From NCBI GenBank assembly GCA_947176515.1, contig CAMWQZ010000052.1:1-6971 (forward strand): a DNA stretch of 6,971 nt, read 5' to 3'. The notes beneath the pieces are model-generated. The model was not told where the DNA came from. It made no database searches and saw only the letters and a program-made list of their open reading frames with translations. Origin of the DNA: an uncultured Bacteroidales bacterium (GTDB lineage: Bacteria > Bacteroidota > Bacteroidia > Bacteroidales > Muribaculaceae). The position numbers and the translations under genes are program-made. Below, piece after piece: positions 1-5,580 of the stretch. Every line of letters begins with the position of its first letter. Within the stretch, counting starts at the first letter, position 1.

Positions 1-322
1 CGCACGAATCTATTGTAACGGTTAGTCGCGTGGATGATGAAGTCATGTGAATATTGCTGATTTCGCCAGTCCACGACGCGCGGACATTCCAAATCTCTGG
101 AGATGGTTGGGGTGGACGGTCAATGTGTGTCAGCAACCATCCTAATGAGATAAATAATGCAAAAAATGTCACCCAATGGCGTTTGAATATAAATGCGGCA
201 ATGCCTATGAGCAATGCCGACACCGGAATTATCCATGATGCCGATGCATAGAAGAAAACAATTCCTGCCATCATACCGAGGGCGGCAGGCATGGCAGGAA
301 CGTATGACAAGGGCGCTTTCAA
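1..322 (-). CDS. comEC: ComEC/Rec2-family DNA uptake channel, N-terminal part (runs off window)
   Basis: About 107 N-terminal residues are present; the rest lies beyond position 1. ComEC forms the inner-membrane channel that carries single-stranded DNA into the cytoplasm during transformation. The product begins with a short polar stretch, then AMPAALGMMAGIVFFYA and two closely spaced hydrophobic segments (roughly residues 11-30 and 33-55). A soluble stretch with WTGEISNIHMTSSSTRLTV follows, which resembles the start of the DUF4131 domain that follows the first helices in ComEC. The frame is open from the stop of the upstream transporter gene, with no ATG until 292. I chose TTG at 322 because it gives the usual short leader (MKAPLSYVPAM) before the first helix; ATG at 292 or 274 would trim or begin inside that helix. 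It lies 24 nt after the transporter gene, so it is probably cotranscribed with aroE. Family assignment is fairly good, the start is uncertain, and a competence role in this organism is inferred from the family only. Confidence 0.72.
   Translation of the reverse strand, partial: MKAPLSYVPAMPAALGMMAGIVFFYASASWIIPVSALLIGIAAFIFKRHWVTFFALFISLGWLLTHIDRPPQPSPEIWNVRASWTGEISNIHMTSSSTRLTVTIDSC
262..300 (-). promoter_or_regulatory. 10-bp inverted repeat over the alternative comEC ATG starts
   Basis: TTCCTGCCAT (262-271) and ATGGCAGGAA (291-300) are perfect inverted copies separated by 19 nt. In the mRNA the first arm ends in the AU of the in-frame ATG at 292, and the second arm begins with the ATG at 271. 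The ATG at 274 sits in the loop next to it. If translation starts at one of these ATGs the hairpin would hide the start region; if it starts at TTG 322 the hairpin is only early coding sequence. The repeat is directly visible; its function is inference. Confidence 0.35.
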
Positions 323-346
323 ACGCGTTATGATTATATCTGAATC

Positions 347-1312
347 CTAAGCGATGGTCTTAAGGACTACGCCAAGACTTGTGAGGCTGATTATTACCCA
401 GAGCGAAATTGCGAGCAGCAAGGGTTTGATACCAACCTGACGAACGGTCGCAAGCGACAGCGACGCGCCAATCATAAAGAGGGTTACAACCATGCCGCGA
501 CGGGCAATCCAAACCATTGCTGTCACAAACCAATCGGGCAGAGGCACGTAGGTGTTAACCACCATAGCCAGGATAAAGATGAATATAAACCAGGGGATTG
601 ATACCTTAGAACCTTTTTCGCGGAAGATAAACATAGTGACCAATGCCAGGGGAATAATCCACAATGCACGTGTGAGTTTAATGAGGGTTGCTATCTGCAA
701 CGCAACTTCACCATACTGCTCTCCAGCGCCAACCACAGACGAAGTGTCGTGGATAGCAATGGCAGCCCATGTACCAAACTGTTCCTGCGACATTTCAAGC
801 ATGCGCCCTATTGGAGGGAAGATAAATAGGGCGATGGCGTTGAGTATGAAGATGACGCCGAGCGACACTGCCATTTCATTCTCATTAGCCTTGAGAACCG
901 GACCAACGGCAGCAATTGCGCTACCGCCGCAGATTGCAGTACCCGAAGAAATGAGGTAAGCCGTTTTGCGATTGAGGTGAAACCAGTAGCCAATAAGTAT
1001 GCCAAGTATCATCACTCCAACTACCGACACGATGGTAAACATCATGCCTTCCGAACCTGATTTCAATGATTCGTGAAGGTTCATGTTAAAACCGAGGCAG
1101 ACTACGGCGACTTGAAGAAGATACTTGGATGTCTTTTTATTGAATTTCGGACATGGATTTTTGAAACTGAACGCAAAAATCAGACCTGCGAGCAATGCTA
1201 TCGGAGCATTAATCTGAGGTATGCCGAGCTTGTCAATCGGCAGCAAAATAAGCGCGATAAAGACGATGTAGATAATCTTAGCTATAGAAAACATATTCAA
1301 TAGTTTTTGCAT
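347..1312 (-). CDS. YeiH-family putative sulfate exporter (UPF0324 membrane protein)
   Basis: This is a 321-residue polytopic inner-membrane protein of the family annotated as putative sulfate exporters (YeiH/UPF0324, Pfam Cons_hypoth698). Transport substrate is not firmly established for most members. About ten hydrophobic segments are visible, starting with residues 8-25 and 36-50. The family signatures are SSGTAICGGSAIAAVGP (122-138), in a re-entrant-looking stretch, and AIHDTSSVVGAG followed by a KLTRALWIIP segment. Length fits the family, and the C-terminus ends in a final hydrophobic helix with a TAG stop. The start at 1312 gives MQKLLNMFSIAK, with an A-rich TAATAAA before the ATG and 4 nt after the aroE stop. 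A longer start at 1375 would overlap aroE by about 59 nt and adds a non-membrane leader, so I rejected it. ATG at 1291 is a possible shorter alternative. It is cotranscribed with aroE and probably comEC, but shares no obvious pathway with them. Confidence 0.87.
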   Translation of the reverse strand: MQKLLNMFSIAKIIYIVFIALILLPIDKLGIPQINAPIALLAGLIFAFSFKNPCPKFNKKTSKYLLQVAVVCLGFNMNLHESLKSGSEGMMFTIVSVVGVMILGILIGYWFHLNRKTAYLISSGTAICGGSAIAAVGPVLKANENEMAVSLGVIFILNAIALFIFPPIGRMLEMSQEQFGTWAAIAIHDTSSVVGAGEQYGEVALQIATLIKLTRALWIIPLALVTMFIFREKGSKVSIPWFIFIFILAMVVNTYVPLPDWFVTAMVWIARRGMVVTLFMIGASLSLATVRQVGIKPLLLAISLWVIISLTSLGVVLKTIA

Positions 1313-1316
1313 TTTA

Positions 1317-2072
1317 TTATCGTTGCCAAATGTTCCAAGCGGCGAATGCTTGGAGCAATAGCATTTCAAGACCATTCTTAACTTCTGCTCCAGCGTCGGC
1401 GCTGCGCTTCATAAAGAGGGTAACGTCGGGGTTATATAACAGGTCGTAGCATAGATGCTCGGGAGTTAGAAGCGAGTAGGGGATATCAGGACATTCGTCA
1501 ATATGGGGATACATGCCCAGTGGAGTCGTATTGACGATTATTTTGTGTGTAGCCATGATTTCTGGGGTAATATCACTATAGGTTATCACACCATCGGCAG
1601 GCCTGCGAGAAACGAGTTGTGGTGCTATGCCAAGACTTTTCAATGCGTAGCAGATTGCTTTCGACGCTCCGCCAGTGCCGAGCACGAGGGCATGGGTGTG
1701 GTGCTCTGTCAGCATTGGCGCGATAGAGTCACGAAAGCCAACAATGTCAGAATTATAGCCTTTTAGAGTCAACTTGCCATTGCGGCGGATAAACTTAATG
1801 ACGTTTACGGCTCCGATTTCAGCAGCTTCGGGATCCATTTCGTCAAGCATAGGTATAACCTGTTGCTTGTAAGGAATCGTTACATTAAGTCCTGCAAGGT
1901 TGGGGTTACGGGCGAGGACGTCGTTAAGATCACTAATTTCGGGAATTTCGAAGTTAATATATCGGGCGTCGATATTTTCGGCGTCAAACTTCTGATTGAA
2001 ATAGTCCTGAGAGAAGGAGTGTCCGAGGGGATATCCTATCAGTCCATAGATTTTTGCGTAAGAAGTTGTCAT
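1317..2072 (-). CDS. aroE: Shikimate dehydrogenase
   Basis: AroE reduces 3-dehydroshikimate to shikimate with NADPH in the cytoplasm, the fourth step of the chorismate pathway. The 251-residue product has both domains. The N-terminal substrate domain contains IGYPLGHSFS, with the shikimate-binding serines S19 and S21; NVTIPYK with catalytic Lys69; GAVN with Asn90; and GYNSD with catalytic Asp109. The nucleotide-binding domain has the glycine loop GTGGAS (132-137), NTTPLGMYP, and the C-terminal NGLEMLLLQA (233-242), where Gln241 matches the shikimate-contacting glutamine. After the second beta strand the sequence is VSRRPADG, not the NRTxxR/K often seen in NADP-specific enzymes; I believe related forms are common in Bacteroidales but have not checked. 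The start at 2072 places MTTSYAKIYGLIG at the proper N-terminus. An upstream ATG at 2123 would add 17 unrelated residues translated through the promoter. It is the first gene of its transcription unit. Confidence 0.95.
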   Translation of the reverse strand: MTTSYAKIYGLIGYPLGHSFSQDYFNQKFDAENIDARYINFEIPEISDLNDVLARNPNLAGLNVTIPYKQQVIPMLDEMDPEAAEIGAVNVIKFIRRNGKLTLKGYNSDIVGFRDSIAPMLTEHHTHALVLGTGGASKAICYALKSLGIAPQLVSRRPADGVITYSDITPEIMATHKIIVNTTPLGMYPHIDECPDIPYSLLTPEHLCYDLLYNPDVTLFMKRSADAGAEVKNGLEMLLLQAFAAWNIWQR

Positions 2073-2088
2073 CTGTAATTGTTTTGCA

Positions 2089-2118
2089 CAAAAGTAAGCA
2101 AAATCACTCAAATGACAA
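2089..2118 (-). promoter_or_regulatory. Bacteroidales sigma-ABfr-type promoter for aroE
   Basis: On the minus strand TACTTTTG (2089-2096) matches the Bacteroidota -7 consensus TAnnTTTG. A TTG (2116-2118) sits 19 nt upstream, as expected for the -33 element (consensus TTTG, here GTTG). Transcription would begin about 5 nt below 2089, leaving a leader of only about 12 nt before the aroE ATG at 2072. No experimental support can be seen from sequence. Confidence 0.6.
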
Positions 2119-2126
2119 CACATAAA

Positions 2127-2163
2127 GCAGCTAATTCATGCCTGTTCGGCATGAATTAGCTGC
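2127..2163 (-). terminator. Perfect 16-bp hairpin, likely terminator of the outer-membrane protein gene
   Basis: Arms 2127-2142 and 2148-2163 are perfect inverted copies (GCAGCTAATTCATGCC) around a 5-nt loop. The hairpin begins 6 nt after the stop codon of the barrel gene. On the minus strand it is followed by only three T residues and then ATGTG, a weak U-tract, so termination may be incomplete or need a factor. On the plus strand the T-run (CAATTTTT) lies about 10 nt beyond the stem. The aroE promoter begins 8 nt further on. Confidence 0.65.
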
Positions 2164-2169
2164 AAGTAC

Positions 2170-4605
2170 TCAATTTTTGCGACCTTGAAGGTCATCGTTT
2201 TCGATTGAGGCGGCTGTCTTTTTTACAGATGCTTTTAGCGAACCGAAGCGATAGCTTGCTGTCAGACCGACGGAGAAGTTATGAGCATGACAAGAAGTAT
2301 ACTCTGAGTGATAGTCGGGCGACTCGGTGATAGAAGTTGGTTTACGTTTGTATGGTCCAAAAGGGTTTTGGAAATTAATACCAATAGACAGGCGGTCGTC
2401 GTTAAGGAAGAACCGTTGGAGTCTGAAACTATTCCAGAAGTATGCCCAAGAAGGTTTCATATAGCTGTATGCACTATTTGTGCCGCCACTCCACCAGCCG
2501 ACGTTGACGCTAAGTTTTATTTTGTAGGGTAACGTTTGCTGGTAGGTTAATGCCGGATTATAAACAGGGCGTTTCTGTTTTGTCCCGTCGGGCATCGATT
2601 GTTGGTTGAGCGCATAATACATATTGGCATGGAACCTTGTTTTTTCAGTAGGTGACCATTGGGCGTAACCGAATAGGCTTAGCTGACGATAACGCCCCAC
2701 GTTGCCATATGAGTAGTAGATATGGTCGCCAACAATATCCATTGTCTCTGCAAGCGCATCATTTGAAAACGAATAGCTCACAGAAAAGTCAATATTGAAT
2801 TTAGCTCTGATAAGGCCGTAGTTGAAACTTATATTATTGAAGTTTGTACTTTGCAGGTGAGGATTGCCTGATGATGTTGACTGAGGGGTTGTCGAAACGG
2901 TAGGGTCAAGGAAGTTGATGCCAGGACGAGAGATGCGACGGTTGAAAGTAGCCTTTAATGTATTTGCATCGTTGGGAGAATAGCTGATAGTAGCGTTTGG
3001 GACATAATCGTTTATCGACGAGCTAAAATTCGTTCCTGTACCCTCGTGGAATTTTGCGGCGAGCCGTGAATATTCATATCGGAAACCGCCGCGTACTCCG
3101 AATTTACCAAACTTGGCACGGAAATCGGCATAAGCAGCCGCTATATCAGTGTTATGGTTAAAATCATCATAAGTCTGACGACTGCCGATATAGTCGCGGA
3201 AATTTTTAGAATGGTTACGTCGAGCTATATATTTTGCGCCAACGTCGAGCGTATGTTTTGAAGCAATCGGTCGTGTCCAATCGATCTGCAGAGTATGCTC
3301 GAAGAACCTTAAGTCGAAATTTGATTGAATGCCAGTGTATGGCACAGGGAAGTTATACATATCAGTGTAATCGGTCTGCTGTTTTTGCTTCTGCCCGGTG
3401 GTCGAAATTTGGTATGACAGGGTTATGTTTTCGCCTTTTCGACGAGTAGAACGCTGATAGTTGAAGTTGCCATCAATGTCGAGATACTGATTTTGGGGGT
3501 AAAATGATATCTGTGTGTATTTTTGAAGCAACATTCCGCTTGCATCAGTCATCACATAATCGCGTCGAGAGTCTGATTTGCCGTAATTCTGATAAATATC
3601 CATCGAGGCGGTGAAAAGATTCAGAGTATCGAGCTCGTAGCTCATTTCAAAACCGCCTGAATAGGCATTGCGTTTTGAACTGCTTTCCTCATCGAATATT
3701 AATGTCTGACCCGTGCTGAGATATTTCCCTTCGCTGTGAGCAGTGTTTTCAGTTTCACGACGATTCATATTAAAGTAATTCCCATACAGAGAGAACGTGA
3801 CTTTACCTATCTGTGAAGATAGCCATAGGCGTGGAGTCGGCACAGGGTTATTGGTGTCTCCATATAGATTGATATTTCCTGTAATCCCCTCGAGCGCTGT
3901 ATCACTATCAGTAACTATATTTAAAATTGCACCGACACCCTCGGCATCTTCGCGAGCACCCGGGTCAGTGATAACCTCAATCTTTTTGATTGTTAATGCT
4001 GGGATGGCTTTGAACAAGTCTTTTGCATTTTTGGTAAAAGAGTTGTTCGGTCGGCCGTTTTTGTAGATTTTGAAATTAGATGAGCCGTTAACTGTGATAT
4101 TACCATCGCCGTCAACAGTCACCATCGGCACTTTACGGAGAATATCAATCAGCGGAGCTGTTATCGCTTCGGGGTCAGATTTGACGTCATATGCCAGACG
4201 GTCAATTTCTTTAACGACCAAAGGTTTCTGAGCTGTAACGGTCAATTCGTCGAGTTGTTTCGCTTCGCCATCTGTCAAAGTCAGAATACCTAAGTCAGAA
4301 ACGGGTGAATCTTCAGAAATAGAAAAGTCGACATTGAGACTGCCTCCTTCCATGCCTTGGAGGGCTAACCGATAGTCACCTGGATTATCGAGCGTAGTGT
4401 CGATAGTCCCCGTTTCGTCAGTGACATTTCCGACAATTACTGCTGTCAAGGTTGAGTCAGCTGAAAAAATACGCCAGGTAACATATGGTTCTGGCTGAGA
4501 GTCTAAATTCACAACAGAAGCTTTAACACGATAGTCTGTTGCAGACGCAAATAAAGGAAAGAGAAGAACGAGGGTGATGATTGCCGTTGAATAAATAGCC
4601 TTCAT
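2170..4605 (-). CDS. TonB-dependent-receptor-like outer-membrane beta-barrel protein (OMP_b-brl_3 family)
   Basis: This 811-residue protein has a signal peptide (residues 1-22, charged start, hydrophobic core, likely cut after ASA). Next comes a beta-rich domain (about 24-115) like the carboxypeptidase-regulatory/Ig-like domain at the front of many Bacteroidota receptors. A plug-like domain follows (about 120-233) with LDELTVTAQKP, VDGDGNITVNG, KIYKNGRP and IKKIEVITDPGA...GAILNIVT. The long barrel runs from about 240 to 795 with many alternating aromatic strands, the family-typical NRRISRPGINFLDP (554-567) and GNPHLQSTNFNN (579-590), and the closing SYRFGSLKASVKK near the C-terminus. The gene looks complete. 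No SusD partner, ECF sigma or anti-sigma gene is adjacent, so it is not a glycan-import SusCD pair here. Cargo is unknown; members are often annotated simply as outer-membrane beta-barrel or TonB-dependent receptor proteins. I see no clear TonB box. It appears to be a single-gene unit between two terminators, with its own promoter. The ATG at 4605 is supported by the signal peptide and lacks a Shine-Dalgarno motif. Confidence 0.88.
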   Translation of the reverse strand: MKAIYSTAIITLVLLFPLFASATDYRVKASVVNLDSQPEPYVTWRIFSADSTLTAVIVGNVTDETGTIDTTLDNPGDYRLALQGMEGGSLNVDFSISEDSPVSDLGILTLTDGEAKQLDELTVTAQKPLVVKEIDRLAYDVKSDPEAITAPLIDILRKVPMVTVDGDGNITVNGSSNFKIYKNGRPNNSFTKNAKDLFKAIPALTIKKIEVITDPGAREDAEGVGAILNIVTDSDTALEGITGNINLYGDTNNPVPTPRLWLSSQIGKVTFSLYGNYFNMNRRETENTAHSEGKYLSTGQTLIFDEESSSKRNAYSGGFEMSYELDTLNLFTASMDIYQNYGKSDSRRDYVMTDASGMLLQKYTQISFYPQNQYLDIDGNFNYQRSTRRKGENITLSYQISTTGQKQKQQTDYTDMYNFPVPYTGIQSNFDLRFFEHTLQIDWTRPIASKHTLDVGAKYIARRNHSKNFRDYIGSRQTYDDFNHNTDIAAAYADFRAKFGKFGVRGGFRYEYSRLAAKFHEGTGTNFSSSINDYVPNATISYSPNDANTLKATFNRRISRPGINFLDPTVSTTPQSTSSGNPHLQSTNFNNISFNYGLIRAKFNIDFSVSYSFSNDALAETMDIVGDHIYYSYGNVGRYRQLSLFGYAQWSPTEKTRFHANMYYALNQQSMPDGTKQKRPVYNPALTYQQTLPYKIKLSVNVGWWSGGTNSAYSYMKPSWAYFWNSFRLQRFFLNDDRLSIGINFQNPFGPYKRKPTSITESPDYHSEYTSCHAHNFSVGLTASYRFGSLKASVKKTAASIENDDLQGRKN

Positions 4606-4639
4606 AGAAACGTAGATGAAAAAGTAATAGTATAAAAAT

Positions 4640-4666
4640 AGTCGAGGTGTGATGTTGACCTCGACT
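4640..4666 (-). promoter_or_regulatory. Hairpin in the 5' leader of the outer-membrane protein gene
   Basis: AGTCGAGGT (4640-4648) and ACCTCGACT (4658-4666) are perfect 9-bp inverted arms around a 9-nt loop. The structure lies 34 nt before the ATG. On the minus strand it is followed by ATTTTTAT, a broken U-rich tract. If the promoter proposed at 4671-4696 is right, the mRNA would begin at or just inside the first arm, so this would be a 5'-terminal stem-loop. It could stabilise the mRNA, act as an attenuator, or be a dyad operator. The repeat is plainly visible; its role is not. Confidence 0.5.
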
Positions 4667-4670
4667 TAAA

Positions 4671-4696
4671 GACGTAGTTTCCTAAAATTTGTTACA
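4671..4696 (-). promoter_or_regulatory. Candidate ECF-sigma-type promoter for the outer-membrane protein gene
   Basis: On the minus strand TGTAAC (4691-4696) is followed after 16 nt by CGTC (4671-4674). This matches the general ECF-sigma layout (an AAC-containing -35 and a CGT-containing -10 at 16-17 nt). I found no convincing TAnnTTTG element in the same interval. The expected start, 7-8 nt after CGTC, falls near 4663-4664. In AT-rich DNA such short motifs can arise by chance, so this is a candidate only. Confidence 0.35.
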
Positions 4697-4720
4697 TGTT
4701 AATATGTTAAGTAATGTTAA
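4696..4720 (-). repeat. Three direct copies of TTAACAT upstream of the candidate promoter
   Basis: The minus-strand heptamer TTAACAT occurs at 4714-4720, 4704-4710 and 4696-4702, with centre spacings of 10 and 8 nt. The array ends on the proposed -35 element. Position and near-helical spacing suggest binding sites for an activator or an AT-rich UP-like element. The region is strongly AT-rich, so chance cannot be excluded. Confidence 0.4.
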
Positions 4721-4740
4721 TATTGTTTTGGGCGTGTAAG

Positions 4741-4773
4741 AAAAAAGCAGACTGCTAGCTGAGACAGTCTGCT
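4741..4773 (-). terminator. Intrinsic terminator of the aspS/nif3-like/zinc-ribbon unit
   Basis: AGCAGACTG (4746-4754) and CAGTCTGCT (4765-4773) form a 9-bp stem with a 10-nt loop. On the minus strand the stem runs straight into a run of six T residues (4746-4741). It lies 24 nt after the zinc-ribbon gene stop and matches the standard rho-independent form. Confidence 0.88.
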
Positions 4774-4797
4774 ATGATAATAGCTATGGATATCGTC

Positions 4798-5574
4798 TTA
4801 TTGGAGATTTGCGTCGTCGGCTACACCAGCAAGAGCAGGGTCAATCATAATGCGGCCACAGTATTCGCAAACGATAACCTTCTTATGAAGGCGGATTTCG
4901 AGCTGCTTTTGAGGGGGAATACGATTGAAGCAACCGCCACAAGCGTTACGCTGAACGTAAACGATGCCGAGACCGTTACGGGCATTCTTACGGATACGCT
5001 TGAAAGCCTGAAGAGTGCGCTCGTCAATCTGAGGTTCAAGAGCTTTTGCTTTCTCGCGGAGCGATTCTTCTTCCTGACGTGTTTCACTTACAATTTCCTC
5101 AAGTTCGGCTTTCTTCTCTTCGAGGATATGAGTGTGGTCTGCGAGCTTTTCTTTTGTAGCTTGAATTTCTGCGGTCTTGTTGTCGATAGCGCGGTTATAA
5201 TCGTTAATGTGCTTCTCGGCTAACTCTATTTCAAGAGTCTGGAACTCAACTTCCTTGGTGAGGAGGTCAAATTCGCGGTTGTTGCGAACGTTGTCAAGTT
5301 GCTCTTTGTAACGAGCAATTAAGCCGTTGCAATTATTGATTTTCTCTTTCTCGCCAGCGAGGTTTTTGCGAATCTCGTCAATCTCGCGTGAATAATTGTC
5401 AATGCGATAGTTAAGACCGGCAATGCTGTCTTCGAGATCCTTCACTTCAAGAGGAAGCTCGCCGCGGATGGTTTTGATGCGGTCAATCTCAGAAAGGATG
5501 GTCTGCAGGTCATAAAGGGCCTTAAGGCGCTTTTCAACCGAGGCGGTTTGCTCTTGTTTTTTTTCGGTGCTCAT
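4798..5574 (-). CDS. C4-type zinc-ribbon coiled-coil protein (zf-RING_7 / CT398-like)
   Basis: The 258-residue product is mostly a long, highly charged coiled coil (about residues 12-190), rich in E, K and L with heptad-like spacing such as LNYRIDNYSREIDEIRKNL. A short C-terminal zinc ribbon follows: ACGGC with Cys212 and Cys215, the family-typical IPPQKQLEIR, then VCEYCGRI with Cys236 and Cys239. This layout matches Pfam zf-RING_7, which includes Helicobacter HP0958/FlgZ and chlamydial CT398. Those members have been linked to flagellar/RpoN or type III secretion proteins, but no such genes are present here and the Bacteroidota role is unknown. It probably acts as a cytoplasmic scaffold or nucleic-acid-binding adaptor (inference). 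The gene starts 6 nt after the Nif3-like gene, so the two are almost surely cotranscribed. The ATG at 5574 gives a lysine-rich start with no competing upstream start. Confidence 0.9.
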   Translation of the reverse strand: MSTEKKQEQTASVEKRLKALYDLQTILSEIDRIKTIRGELPLEVKDLEDSIAGLNYRIDNYSREIDEIRKNLAGEKEKINNCNGLIARYKEQLDNVRNNREFDLLTKEVEFQTLEIELAEKHINDYNRAIDNKTAEIQATKEKLADHTHILEEKKAELEEIVSETRQEEESLREKAKALEPQIDERTLQAFKRIRKNARNGLGIVYVQRNACGGCFNRIPPQKQLEIRLHKKVIVCEYCGRIMIDPALAGVADDANLQ

Positions 5575-5580
5575 ATATTA

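Noticed and set aside
54..251. 65-residue plus-strand open frame
   Set aside because: The minus strand here encodes the membrane N-terminus of ComEC; the plus-strand product shows no feature.
552..959. 135-residue plus-strand open frame
   Set aside because: It is antisense to the YeiH-family transporter, whose protein has clear family motifs in the opposite strand.
1313..1375. Upstream ATG extending the transporter by 21 residues
   Set aside because: It overlaps the aroE C-terminus by about 59 nt and adds a polar, cysteine-bearing leader not expected in the family.
2073..2123. Upstream ATG extending aroE by 17 residues
   Set aside because: The extension would be translated through the -7 and -33 promoter elements and does not resemble an AroE N-terminus.
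4621..4635. TACTTTTT on the minus strand as a -7 element for the outer-membrane gene
   Set aside because: It misses the final G of TAnnTTTG and has no TTTG/TTG at the right distance upstream.
4774..5223. 149-residue plus-strand open frame
   Set aside because: It lies antisense to the zinc-ribbon gene. Its length reflects the biased codons of the coiled coil, and the product resembles no family I know.
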